Shown one piece after another: positions 1-8,116 of a DNA stretch of 64,000 bases (position 1 is its first letter; the number at the start of each line of letters is the position of its first letter). A model generated the notes under the pieces. The model was not told the DNA's origin. It made no database searches and saw only the letters and a program-made list of their open reading frames with translations. The position numbers were made by a program, and so were the translations under genes. Source of the stretch: Sulfuritalea sp. (GTDB lineage Bacteria; Pseudomonadota; Gammaproteobacteria; Burkholderiales; Rhodocyclaceae); assembly GCA_023229545.1 (NCBI GenBank), contig JALNZB010000002.1, positions 1 through 64,000 of the forward strand, given 5' to 3'.

Positions 1-328
1 CGGCGGTGGTCAGTTCGATGATGACGATGCAGGTGCGGCGCGAGGTTTCCGTCTGGTGGCCGCCGAAGCGGGCGGCCAGATCGATCACCGGCACCACCGA
101 ACCGCGCAGGTTGATGACGCCGCGAATGAAGGCCGGCATCATCGGAATCTCGGTGAGGCTGCCGTACTCGATGATCTCCTTGACGTTGAGGATGCCCACG
201 GCGTACATCTCGCCGGAAAGCTGGAAGGTAAGGTACTGGGCGATCTCGGCGGCGCTGGCCGCGATCACCGCATTCCTTCCAGCGGCTCTCTCGGCGGCTA
301 CCGCAGTTTGTTGAACGACTTGTCCCAT
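1..328 (-). CDS. cheW: Chemotaxis coupling protein CheW (3' end outside window)
   Basis: Scaffold protein linking chemoreceptors to the CheA kinase in the cytoplasmic array. The visible N-terminal 109 residues hold a short Ala-rich lead, then the CheW SH3-like fold with the typical stretches YLTFQLSGEMYAVGI, VKEIIEY, IPMMPAFIRGVINLRG and VVPVIDL. The gene runs off the left edge, so roughly the last third is missing. The ATG at 326-328 is preceded by AAGGAG at good spacing. It lies 16 bp downstream of a chemoreceptor gene and three genes after cheA in the same direction, so it belongs to the che operon. Family assignment is secure. Confidence 0.95.
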   Translation of the reverse strand, partial: MGQVVQQTAVAAERAAGRNAVIAASAAEIAQYLTFQLSGEMYAVGILNVKEIIEYGSLTEIPMMPAFIRGVINLRGSVVPVIDLAARFGGHQTETSRRTCIVIIELTTA

Positions 329-344
329 GGGGTTCTCCTTCGGC

Positions 345-2018
345 TCAGAAGCGCTCGAAATCGCCTTCGGCTGCCGGGGCCTGCCGCGCCGCGCGGGCCT
401 TGGACGCCTTGGGCGCGGCGGCAGATGCGGAAGCCGCCGGACGCGACCGTTTCGCCGTACCGCCAGCGCCGACTCTTGCTTGCTCCTCGATCTTGAAGAA
501 CTCCATCAGTTCCTGAAGTTGCGCGGCCTGACCGCCCATCTCTTCGGCGGTGGCGGCGAGTTCCTCGGAGGCCGAGGCGTTCTGCTGCGTGGCCTTGTTC
601 AGTTGCCCCATGGCGCCGTTGATCTGGCCGACGCCCTGGCTTTGTTCCTGACTCGCGGCGGCGATTTCCTGCACCAGGTCGGAGGTCTTCTTGATGCTCG
701 GCACCATCTCGTCCAGCAGCTTGCCGGCCTGTTCGGCCATTTTGACGCTGGAACCGGCCAGTTGGCCGATTTCCTGCGCGGCAACTTGTGAGCGTTCGGC
801 CAGCTTGCGCACTTCGGCGGCGACCACCGCAAAGCCCTTGCCATGTTCGCCGGCACGGGCCGCTTCGATGGCGGCGTTCAGCGCCAGCAGGTTGGTCTGG
901 TAGGCGATATCGTCGATGATGCCGATCTTGCCGGCGATGGACTTCATGGCTTCCACCGTTTCCTTGACCGCCGTGCCGCCCTGCATGGCTTCCGATGAGG
1001 ACTTGGTCGCCATGTTGTCGGTGACCTTGGCGTTCTCGGTGTTCTGCGTGATCGAGGCCGTCATCTGCTCGATGCTGGCGGTGGTCTCCTCGACCGAGGC
1101 GGCCTGTTCGGAAGACGACTGCGATAAGCTTTGCGCCGTCGCCGAAACCTGGCCGGCGGCGTTGTTCAGGGCCTCGGAGGCGGTGTTGACCTCGCTGATG
1201 ATCTGCGAGAGCTTGGCCACCATGCCCTTGACAACGAACAATGCGCTGCTGCTGTCTCCGGCGCGGGTCGTCACCTGTACCGTGAGGTCACCATCGGCCA
1301 CCCGGCTCACCACCGCCGCCAGGTCGCGCGGTTCGGCGCCCAACTGGGCGAACAGCGTGCGCACGATCCAGAAGCCGAGCAGGGCCGCGAACAGCATGCC
1401 GCCGCCGATGACGCCGATGTCGATGACCAAGCTGCGCTCGTAAGTGGCGGTCGAGGCATCGAATTCTTTCTTGGCCTCGTCGATCTGAAGCTGTAACAGC
1501 TTCTCGGCCACGCCGCGCGCTTCGATGAACAGCGGCCCGACGAACTTCACCAAATGGGCGTTGGCTTCCGGAAAGTCGCCTTTATTAATGTCCTCAATGG
1601 CGTCGAGCAGGCCTTCCTTGACGAAACGGGTGCGCTTGACCGTGAAATCCTCGGCCAGAATCTTCTCCTCCGGCGTCAGGGTGGTCGCCATATAGGTCTT
1701 CCAGATTTCCCCGATGGTGTCGATGTTCTTCTTCACCACGTCGATGTGTATCGAGATCGGGTGGTCGTGCAGCTTGCTTTCCGGCAGGCGCGGATCGTGC
1801 ATCGTGGACAGGTGCAGTTGCCGCATGTTTTCCAGCATCAGCAGGTTGATCTGCGCGAGCTGCCCGGTGGGAATCAGGCGGTCCTTATAGACCGAGCCGA
1901 GGCTGGTATTGCCGGCGCGCATGCCCATCAGTCCCTGCGCGCCGATGATCAGTAGCAGGATCGATAGCACGGCGAGAACGCCGATCAGGCGGGCCTTGAT
2001 GGTGACATGGTTGAACAT
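345..2018 (-). CDS. Methyl-accepting chemotaxis protein, Tar-like four-helix sensor
   Basis: Transmembrane chemoreceptor, 557 residues. Order of parts: N-terminal membrane helix (about residues 10-32), periplasmic helical sensor region of about 160 residues of the 4HB type, second membrane helix (about 195-218), HAMP, and a cytoplasmic signalling coiled coil whose hairpin tip carries the diagnostic IAYQTNLLALNAAIEAARAG (about 370-390). After the coiled coil comes an Ala/Ser/Lys-rich flexible tail ending DFERF, which fits the aromatic-x-x-aromatic pattern of CheR/CheB docking pentapeptides. A copy of the 25-bp dispersed repeat lies in that tail and encodes ARVGAGGTA. The gene sits between cheA (50 bp upstream) and cheW. 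Ligand unknown. Confidence 0.95.
   Translation of the reverse strand: MFNHVTIKARLIGVLAVLSILLLIIGAQGLMGMRAGNTSLGSVYKDRLIPTGQLAQINLLMLENMRQLHLSTMHDPRLPESKLHDHPISIHIDVVKKNIDTIGEIWKTYMATTLTPEEKILAEDFTVKRTRFVKEGLLDAIEDINKGDFPEANAHLVKFVGPLFIEARGVAEKLLQLQIDEAKKEFDASTATYERSLVIDIGVIGGGMLFAALLGFWIVRTLFAQLGAEPRDLAAVVSRVADGDLTVQVTTRAGDSSSALFVVKGMVAKLSQIISEVNTASEALNNAAGQVSATAQSLSQSSSEQAASVEETTASIEQMTASITQNTENAKVTDNMATKSSSEAMQGGTAVKETVEAMKSIAGKIGIIDDIAYQTNLLALNAAIEAARAGEHGKGFAVVAAEVRKLAERSQVAAQEIGQLAGSSVKMAEQAGKLLDEMVPSIKKTSDLVQEIAAASQEQSQGVGQINGAMGQLNKATQQNASASEELAATAEEMGGQAAQLQELMEFFKIEEQARVGAGGTAKRSRPAASASAAAPKASKARAARQAPAAEGDFERF
348..362 (-). other. C-terminal pentapeptide DFERF, candidate CheR/CheB docking site
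   Basis: These are the last five codons of the chemoreceptor. Known tether pentapeptides such as NWETF follow the pattern x-[HFYW]-x-x-[HFYW]; DFERF fits it and is presented at the end of a long low-complexity linker, as in tethered receptors. Function is inferred from pattern and position only. Confidence 0.5.
453..477 (+). repeat. Dispersed 25-bp repeat, copy 1 (in chemoreceptor tail)
   Basis: Carries the core CGCCAGCGCCGACT preceded by CGCCGT. The host gene is on the minus strand, so it reads the reverse complement and encodes RVGAGGTA in the flexible C-terminal tail of the chemoreceptor. Confidence 0.8.
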
Positions 2019-2068
2019 GATGATGTTTCCTTAATGAAGTAACAGGATGAGAGGGTGGGCGGCGGCGC

Positions 2069-4270
2069 TCAATGCGCCTCAAGCCGGCGCATGCCGGTGG
2101 CGCCGTGCGAGGCCTGTTCTTCGCTCCGCGCGCTGCGGCTGACCAGCGCCTGCACGTCGAGAATCAAGGCCACTTCGCCGCTGCCGAGGATGGTCGAACC
2201 GCCGATGCCGCGCATGTTGCGAAACAGCGTGCCCAAAGGCTTGATCACGGTCTGGAACTCGCCGAGCAACTGGTCCACCACGATGCCGGCTTTTTGTCCG
2301 GCGTACTGCACCACCACCACGTTCTCGCGTGGCGGGTTGCTGCCGGGCACTTCGAACAGCTCTCTCAGGCGCACATAGGGCAGCACCTGGCCGCGCAGGT
2401 TGATGTAGTCGCGGTCGGCGCTGGTGTTGGCCAGTTCGATGCATTCGACCACCATGTCGAGCGGGATCACGTAGGACGCCTTGCCGACGCCGGTGAGGAA
2501 GCCGTCGATGATGGCCAGGGTCAGCGGCAGGCGGATGGTGAAGCGGGAACCCTCGCCCAGCACCGTCTTCACATCCACCGAACCGCGCAGCGCCGTGATG
2601 TTCTTCCTCACCACGTCCATGCCGACGCCGCGACCGGACAGATTGGTGACCTTCTCGACGGTGGAGAAGCCGGCCTCGAAGATCAGGTTGATGACTTCCT
2701 GGTCGGTCAGGGTTTCACCGGGCTGGATGATGCCTTTTTCGATGGCCTTGGCCTGAATCCTGTCCTTGTTGAGACCGCCGCCATCGTCCACCACTTCGAT
2801 GACGATGCTGCCGGAATCATGGAAGGCGTTGAGTTCGACCCGTCCCTTGACCGGCTTGCCGGCGGCGGCGCGCACGGCGGCGGTTTCGATGCCGTGGTCC
2901 ATGGCGTTCCTGACCAGATGCATCAGCGGATCGCCGATCTTTTCGACCACCGATTTGTCGAGTTCGGTTTCGGCGCCGTTGATCACCAGCTCGATGTCCT
3001 TGCCCAGTTCCTTGGACACGTCGCGGGCGACGCGGTGGAAGCGGTTGAAGGTTTCGCCGATCTGCACCATGCGCAGGGCCAGGGCGGAATCGCGAATGCT
3101 CTCGACCAGCCGGCTGAGCACCGAAGTGGCCTCGACCAGCGTGCCCTCGCCGCTCTTCTTCGCCAGCAGATTGGCCGACGCCCCGGCGATCACCAGTTCG
3201 CCCACGAGATCGATGAGCTGATCAAGCTTGTCGGCATGGACGCGGATCAAGCTGGCCTCCGCTGCCTTCTTTTCGGAAACGACCTTTTGCTTGGTGGCGG
3301 CGGCCTCGACCAGCTCGGGCTGGACATTGTGCTGCTGCACCAGGATGTCGCCCAGTTGCCGCGTGGGCGCCGTACCGTCAGCGCCGACTTTCTTGGCGTC
3401 GGTTTGCTGGCGCAGGCTGGCTTCCAGCTCTTCCTGCGTCAGGGCGCCGCTCTTGACCAGAATCTCGCCCAGCCGCATGGATTCCTCGGGCAGGGTTTCG
3501 ATCAGATGCATGAAATCGGCCACCTTGCTGTTGGGCGGCAGGATGTGCAGATCGCAGTCGTCGCGACAGAAATCGAACACCTTCTCGATGGCGTCTTTGC
3601 TGGCGTGGCTGCGGAAGCCGATCTCGAAGCCCATGTAACAACATTCCGGGTCCATCGCGTCGGTCTCGGGCAGGGCGTCGGTCAGTGTCGTCATGTGGGC
3701 GATTTCGCCCAGGTTGAGCAGGTAGCGCAGGAAGGCCAGCGGGTCCATGCCGTTCTTCAGCACGCTCTCGCCAAAGCGGATCGAGATGTGCCAGCAGTCG
3801 CTGGTGGCGCTGTCGTGGCTGTCGCGTTCGACGTTGCCGTCGGCGTTCGCCGAGACTTCCTTGCTGGCGGCGGCAGGAGCCTTGCCGCCGAGGAATGGAC
3901 GCAACTCGTCGCTGATGGCGTCGCCGGCCTGCCTGAGTTCTTCGTCCGGTTCCATGCCGCCTTCCTGGACGATGGTGAGCAGCGCGCCGATGTGGTCGCA
4001 ACCGGCGAGCAGGGCGGAAATCATGTCGCCGCTGACCTCGATCTCCCCGTTGCGCAAACGGTCGAGCACGTTTTCCAGAACATGGGTGAAGGTCTCGACG
4101 GAGCGGATTTCGACCACCCCGGAGCCGCCCTTGATGGTGTGCGCGGCGCGGAATACGGCATTGATGGTCTCGGGGTCGCGGTCGCCCTGTTCGAGTTGCA
4201 TCAGCCCGGCCTCCATGGCTTCGAGCTGTTCCCTGGCCTCGACACAAAATACGCTGAGTAATTCGTCCAT
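2069..4270 (-). CDS. cheA: Chemotaxis histidine kinase CheA
   Basis: Autophosphorylating kinase of the chemosensory array, 733 residues. Hpt (P1) domain at the N-terminus with phospho-His44 in AAHTIKGGSG; a middle region of about 270 residues without a recognisable standard P2; then two tandem motifs of the type RLGEILVKSGALTQEELEA / QLGDILVQQHNVQPELVEA that resemble MshEN-like modules; dimerisation domain; HATPase with DDGGG and GRGVGMDVV; C-terminal CheW-like domain. The ATG at 4268-4270 is chosen over one 69 bp upstream because homology starts there and GGAG lies upstream. The dispersed repeat sits in the linker between the two tandem motifs. Confidence 0.95.
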   Translation of the reverse strand: MDELLSVFCVEAREQLEAMEAGLMQLEQGDRDPETINAVFRAAHTIKGGSGVVEIRSVETFTHVLENVLDRLRNGEIEVSGDMISALLAGCDHIGALLTIVQEGGMEPDEELRQAGDAISDELRPFLGGKAPAAASKEVSANADGNVERDSHDSATSDCWHISIRFGESVLKNGMDPLAFLRYLLNLGEIAHMTTLTDALPETDAMDPECCYMGFEIGFRSHASKDAIEKVFDFCRDDCDLHILPPNSKVADFMHLIETLPEESMRLGEILVKSGALTQEELEASLRQQTDAKKVGADGTAPTRQLGDILVQQHNVQPELVEAAATKQKVVSEKKAAEASLIRVHADKLDQLIDLVGELVIAGASANLLAKKSGEGTLVEATSVLSRLVESIRDSALALRMVQIGETFNRFHRVARDVSKELGKDIELVINGAETELDKSVVEKIGDPLMHLVRNAMDHGIETAAVRAAAGKPVKGRVELNAFHDSGSIVIEVVDDGGGLNKDRIQAKAIEKGIIQPGETLTDQEVINLIFEAGFSTVEKVTNLSGRGVGMDVVRKNITALRGSVDVKTVLGEGSRFTIRLPLTLAIIDGFLTGVGKASYVIPLDMVVECIELANTSADRDYINLRGQVLPYVRLRELFEVPGSNPPRENVVVVQYAGQKAGIVVDQLLGEFQTVIKPLGTLFRNMRGIGGSTILGSGEVALILDVQALVSRSARSEEQASHGATGMRRLEAH
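3368..3392 (+). repeat. Dispersed 25-bp repeat, copy 2 (in cheA linker)
   Basis: Core CGTCAGCGCCGACT preceded by CGCCGT. In the cheA sense it reads KKVGADGTA, in the linker between two tandem helix-strand motifs of CheA. Confidence 0.8.
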
Positions 4271-4346
4271 TATCGACTCCGGCTTAGCGTGAAAGAACTC
4301 GTTCGGAGCGACGGGTGATAGCCGAGCGAAGCGAGCCAATTAGTAG

Positions 4347-4364
4347 CCTCCCCGCGAGGGGAGG
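4347..4364. repeat. Perfect GC hairpin in the cheA-STAS gap
   Basis: CCTCCCC, a GCGA loop, then GGGGAGG: a 7-bp perfect stem in the 166-bp gap 4271-4436 between the STAS gene and cheA. No T-run follows on the minus strand, so it is not a clear terminator; it may pause or stabilise the operon transcript. The same gap holds a second, GC-rich partial palindrome around 4323-4337 and nothing that codes. Confidence 0.5.
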
Positions 4365-4436
4365 ATGGGAGGGGCGGGCCTTCAATTTGCCTGTAACGAT
4401 TTCATGGCACGGGGGTGGTCTTGGCGACCATGCAAG

Positions 4437-4766
4437 TTAGAAACGTTCGTTGGCGGGGATCACCAGCGGATCGCCAAAGAAGGCCGCCATGTTGAGAAAT
4501 TCGATGACTTCGCGCACGGCCAGGCTGTGGCCGACGATGCGCAAGGCACGACCGGGTTCCTGGCTTTCGCGCTTGGCCAGTGCCAATAACTGAATACCGG
4601 CCGTGTCCATTTCACCGACATGCGAAAGATCGAGTTCGAGCACGCCGCCGGCGCGAACGCCATCGATCAGGTGCTGCTTGATCTCGGCCGCGTGGTAGAT
4701 GGTCAGGTCGCCGTCAACGGTGAGGCGCGTTGCACCCTCGGTGGTGGTTTGGGTAGAAAATTCCAT
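4437..4766 (-). CDS. STAS-domain protein (anti-sigma-factor-antagonist type)
   Basis: A 109-residue single STAS domain. The key loop reads GEMDTAGIQLL, with Thr55 in the position that is Ser in SpoIIAA-like proteins and becomes phosphorylated there. It is encoded between a short chemoreceptor and cheA on the same strand, so it most likely acts with the chemosensory system, for instance as a scaffold or a phospho-switch. No serine kinase or anti-sigma partner is encoded within the window, so its partner is unknown. Length matches a stand-alone STAS protein. Confidence 0.85.
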   Translation of the reverse strand: MEFSTQTTTEGATRLTVDGDLTIYHAAEIKQHLIDGVRAGGVLELDLSHVGEMDTAGIQLLALAKRESQEPGRALRIVGHSLAVREVIEFLNMAAFFGDPLVIPANERF

Positions 4767-4803
4767 TCAGGATCTCCCTAAGGCGAAAAAGCGGAAAGCA
4801 TTT

Positions 4804-4868
4804 ACCACGGGGAACACGGGGACAAGCAATACTTTGGTTTTCCCCGTGCTCCCCGTGTCCCCCGTGGT
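4804..4868. repeat. CACGGGG inverted repeat element, copy 1
   Basis: Left arm ACCACGGGGAACACGGGGA (two units), 17-base spacer, right arm with three inverted CCCCGTG units ending CCCCGTGGT. The arms can pair into a long hairpin. It lies between the short chemoreceptor gene and the STAS gene inside the che operon (gap 4767-4892). A second copy lies upstream of metK. This is an intergenic repeat, not a CRISPR. Confidence 0.75.
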
Positions 4869-4892
4869 GAAGGCCTTTGAATTGTGCTCATG

Positions 4893-6161
4893 TCAGAACA
4901 GTTCGATCTTCGCTCCGGCCTTGCTGGCCGCCACGCCGCTGTTGGTTGCGCTGTTATGGGTGTCGCGTTGCGAATCCATGACGTAGTTGCTGTAAATCTG
5001 GTCGAGATGTTCGGACAGGGGCTGCACTTCGATGCTGGTGTCGTGCGGACGGGCGAGCCGCTCGGACAGCAGGCTGGAATGGGCATCGAGACGGTTCAGC
5101 GCGCCGATCACCTGCTCGATCTGCTGCCTTGTGACGTCCTGAAACTGTACGCTGGCCAGCGCCGACATGAACATCCCGGCCAGTTTCTGGCTGCTGTCGG
5201 TGATGGTGGACATCACCGTCGCTTCGTGTTCGGTCACTTCCTTGTAACTCTTGCCCAGATCGTCAAGCTGGACGGCGAAACTTTCGAGCGCCTTTTTCTC
5301 CGATGCGGCGCTGTCATGGGACAGTTTGTCGGCGAATTGCGACTCGATGGAATTGGCGACCGTCTGGATGCCCTTGCTGATCTGGCCGACGGCTTTGTCC
5401 GTCTCGCCCGAGAGCTTGCGCACTTCGTCCGCCACCACGGCAAAGCCGCGCCCCGCTTCGCCGGCGCGGGCGGCTTCGATCGCCGCATTCAGCGCCAGCA
5501 GATTGGTCTGCCCCGAAATGTGCTTGATCAGGTCGACCAGGGTGCCCAGCGAGCGCGCTTCCTCGACCACATGTGTAATGCGATCCCGGTCTTCCTGCGT
5601 CGCAACGACACGCTGGCGGATGTAGTTCTCCAGCGTGGCTATCAATGTCCGGTTGTGCTCGATGCGGTCTTCCGAGGCCGTCAGCAGTCTGTCCGATTCG
5701 GCGGTGGTGGATTCGACAAAAGCCCCAAGATGCGAAATGATTTCATCGATTTCATTCAAGCGGCTGGCGATGTCGAAGGCGGCCTTTTCGGTTTCGGCCA
5801 CCACGCTGTTCAACTGGCCGCGCACCACATCGTTGTAACCCTTGACGGCGCGCAACTCGATGGCGACCTGTTCGGCCGCGATGGCGTTGATCTCAACGCG
5901 GGCGGCACACTCCTCCTGAATTTTCGTCACGCCGAACTGCTGGTCGCGGAACATGGCGAGGGAAACGAAGCGCTGGCAGTAAAAGGCAACCAGCACGATA
6001 AACGTGACGCCGAAAGCGTCCCCTTGAGTATGGGTGAGCCCCGCCCACGGCAGGAACATGCCGTGAAACTCCGAGTGCAGCGCAAAAATGACGCCCGCCG
6101 CACCGAACGCAATGACGAAGGCGACGGCCCGCGTGCGCCACAACAAGACCTTGTAATCCAT
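4893..6161 (-). CDS. Methyl-accepting chemotaxis protein with minimal ectodomain
   Basis: 422 residues. Two hydrophobic helices near the N-terminus (about residues 8-30 and 46-64) are separated by only about 15 residues, so there is almost no periplasmic sensor domain. The remainder is a helical cytoplasmic region with the receptor tip HISGQTNLLALNAAIEAARAG and GRGFAVVADEVRKLS. No HAMP is evident. The protein ends KIELF, which does not fit the CheR pentapeptide pattern. Its ATG overlaps the TAA of the upstream response regulator (TAATG), indicating translational coupling. It may sense membrane state or act with the co-encoded regulator; the signal is unknown. Confidence 0.9.
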   Translation of the reverse strand: MDYKVLLWRTRAVAFVIAFGAAGVIFALHSEFHGMFLPWAGLTHTQGDAFGVTFIVLVAFYCQRFVSLAMFRDQQFGVTKIQEECAARVEINAIAAEQVAIELRAVKGYNDVVRGQLNSVVAETEKAAFDIASRLNEIDEIISHLGAFVESTTAESDRLLTASEDRIEHNRTLIATLENYIRQRVVATQEDRDRITHVVEEARSLGTLVDLIKHISGQTNLLALNAAIEAARAGEAGRGFAVVADEVRKLSGETDKAVGQISKGIQTVANSIESQFADKLSHDSAASEKKALESFAVQLDDLGKSYKEVTEHEATVMSTITDSSQKLAGMFMSALASVQFQDVTRQQIEQVIGALNRLDAHSSLLSERLARPHDTSIEVQPLSEHLDQIYSNYVMDSQRDTHNSATNSGVAASKAGAKIELF

Positions 6162-6526
6162 TATCGGAGCACCAGTTTTATCGTGCTGAGCAGTTCGTCG
6201 GCGGTGGCCGGTTTGACCAGCCAGCCGGAGGCGCCGGCGGCCTTGGCTTCAAGGCGCTTGGACTGCTGCGATTCGGTGGTCAGAAAAAGAATTGGCATGA
6301 ACCTGTAGTTCGGCAAGGTGCGCACCGCCTTGATGAACTCGATGCCGTTCATGCCGGGCATGTTGAGGTCGGTGATCAGCAGATCGACCTTTATCCCGCT
6401 CTTGAATTTGGTCAGGCCATCGGCTGCGTTGCTGGCCTTCTCGACGGTGTAACCCGCCTTGGTGAGAATGTTGGAAATGGACAGCAATATCGTCGCCGAA
6501 TCGTCCACCAGCATGATTGTGCTCAT
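6161..6526 (-). CDS. CheY-like single-domain response regulator
   Basis: 121 residues, one REC domain and no output domain. Acidic pair Asp8/Asp9, phosphoacceptor Asp53 in LLITDLNMPGMNG, Thr83 and Lys105 (WLVKPA) are all present, so it should be phosphorylatable. First gene of the leftward chemosensory operon, one base of overlap with the next receptor gene. A GGGGAAG ribosome-binding site precedes the ATG. It is a plausible CheY for this CheA, although it is not adjacent to FliM-type motor genes, so it could serve a non-flagellar output. Confidence 0.9.
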   Translation of the reverse strand: MSTIMLVDDSATILLSISNILTKAGYTVEKASNAADGLTKFKSGIKVDLLITDLNMPGMNGIEFIKAVRTLPNYRFMPILFLTTESQQSKRLEAKAAGASGWLVKPATADELLSTIKLVLR

Positions 6527-6683
6527 AACGCTTTCTTCCCCTGAAAATATGTCAGCGAACCATCATATTCCTGACAGCACGCAACCCGGTGCATCGCCGG
6601 AATATTCGCGCCTTCACCGAAAGCGACCATCTTAAAGTATGAGCATATCGCTAATCGATGAATTATGCGATATCCCTCGGTTT

Positions 6684-7889
6684 CTACGTAGATACCGGCG
6701 CTTCCCGGAAGTAATTCGTGGCCGTGCGCAAGGCTTCCGTCAGATCCGTCCGCTCCCAGCCCAGCTCGATATCGTCGCGACCGAAGTGGCCGTAGGCGGC
6801 GGTCCGGCGGTAGATCGGCCGCGCCAGGTCGAGCATGGCGATGATGCCGGAGGGCGTTAGGCGGAAAACCTTTTTCACTGCCGCTTCGAGAACCTCGTAG
6901 GGCACGCTGCCCGTGCCCTGCGTATCGATCATCACCGACACCGGCTCTGCCACGCCAATGGCGTAGGCGATCTGCACCAGGCAGCGTCGCGCAAGGCCGG
7001 CGGCGACGATGTTCTTGGCGATGTAGCGGGCCATGTAGGCGGCGGAGCGGTCGACCTTGCTCGGATCCTTGCCGGAGAAGGCCCCGCCGCCGTGCGGGCA
7101 CGATCCGCCATAGGTATCGACGATGATCTTGCGCCCCGTAAGTCCGGTATCGCCATTGGGGCCGCCGATCTCGAAGGGGCCGGCGGGGTTGACCCAGAGG
7201 CGGAAGTCCGCCGTGCGCAGATTCATGGGAACCAGGGGATCGATGATTTCGCGCGTGACCTGCTGCGTCACCCACGCCGGATCGAGGCCGCGTTCGATCT
7301 GCGTCGAGATCACCACGTCGGCGACGCCGACCACCCGATGTCCTTCGTAATGCACCGTCACCTGACTTTTGGCATCGGGGCGCAGCCACGGCAGGGCGCC
7401 GGATTTCCGGAGTTCGGCCTGACGGCGCACCAGTCGATGCGCCAGCCAGATCGGGTAGGGCATCAGGTCCGGCGTTTCGTCGCAGGCGTAGCCGAACATC
7501 AGACCCTGGTCGCCGGCGCCGAGCTGGCCGTCGGCGTGCACCACTCCCTGGTTGATCTGGATCGACTGGTGGTTGAAGCGCACCTGCACTTCGCAGCGCT
7601 CCGGATCGATGCCGGTCGCGGCGTCGGTGTAGCCGGCGTCGCGCAGCACCTGGCGGGCGATCTCTTGCGCGCGGTCGTGGATTTCGTTGAACAGCGCCTC
7701 ATCGGAAGTCCTGAACTCGCCGGCAATGACAATCAGGTTATCGGCAACGAGAGTCTCGCAGGCGACCTTGGCCGTCGCTTCGCGGGCCAGAAATGCGTCG
7801 AGGATCGCATCCGAAATCTGGTCGGCGAGTTTGTCCGGGTGGCCTTCAGACACGGATTCGGAGGTGAACAAGTAGTGTCGTGCGCTCAT
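6684..7889 (-). CDS. metK: S-adenosylmethionine synthase MetK
   Basis: Makes S-adenosylmethionine from methionine and ATP in the cytosol. 401 residues, slightly longer than the usual 384. Signature stretches are intact: SESVSEGHPDKLADQISDAILD at the N-terminus, GAGDQGLMFGYA, and the P-loop-like GGGAFSGKDPSKVDRSAAY. AAGGA lies upstream of the ATG at 7887-7889. The gene is monocistronic: 157 bp separate it from the che operon, which shares its direction, and it diverges from the NlpC gene. I saw no SAM-type riboswitch in its leader, but a long CACGGGG inverted repeat lies there. Confidence 0.97.
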   Translation of the reverse strand: MSARHYLFTSESVSEGHPDKLADQISDAILDAFLAREATAKVACETLVADNLIVIAGEFRTSDEALFNEIHDRAQEIARQVLRDAGYTDAATGIDPERCEVQVRFNHQSIQINQGVVHADGQLGAGDQGLMFGYACDETPDLMPYPIWLAHRLVRRQAELRKSGALPWLRPDAKSQVTVHYEGHRVVGVADVVISTQIERGLDPAWVTQQVTREIIDPLVPMNLRTADFRLWVNPAGPFEIGGPNGDTGLTGRKIIVDTYGGSCPHGGGAFSGKDPSKVDRSAAYMARYIAKNIVAAGLARRCLVQIAYAIGVAEPVSVMIDTQGTGSVPYEVLEAAVKKVFRLTPSGIIAMLDLARPIYRRTAAYGHFGRDDIELGWERTDLTEALRTATNYFREAPVST

Positions 7890-7907
7890 CGTAAAAATCC
7901 TTTTTTA

Positions 7908-8009
7908 ACCACGGGGAACACGGGGAAATTCAAAGGCACTTCAGGGTTTCCATATTTTCTCGCCATAAGCCATTGGGCTTCTCCCCGTGTCCCCCGTGTT
8001 CCCCGTGGT
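7908..8009. repeat. CACGGGG inverted repeat element, copy 2
   Basis: Left arm ACCACGGGGAACACGGGGA (identical to the left arm at 4804), about 55-base spacer, right arm with three CCCCGTG units ending CCCCGTGGTA. It begins 18 bp upstream of the metK start, so the metK transcript may carry it as a hairpin. Both copies also share the side motif AATTCAAAGGC, placed inside the spacer here and outside the right arm (reverse orientation) at 4869-4882. Confidence 0.75.
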
Positions 8010-8116
8010 AAATGTGTAGTTTTCCATCTGTCCAAGAACGGCGGCGCGGATTTGCATGAGATTTTCCGCCTTGCTTGGGTCTATCGGCGGCAGTGTAGCG
8101 GATTAGATTTGGTCCC

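Noticed and set aside
2072..4261. Long open frame (729 codons) opposite cheA
   Set aside because: It is antisense to a complete CheA with all motifs; the composition (His/Asp/Gln/Val-rich) is that of a GC-biased shadow frame, and there is no domain or ribosome-binding site.
4804..8009. CACGGGG units as a CRISPR array
   Set aside because: Units are 7-9 bp, in inverted orientation, with no regular spacers and no cas genes.
7890..8116. SAM-sensing riboswitch upstream of metK
   Set aside because: The leader is dominated by the CACGGGG inverted repeat; I could not match the conserved cores of SAM-I, SAM-II or SAH riboswitches.
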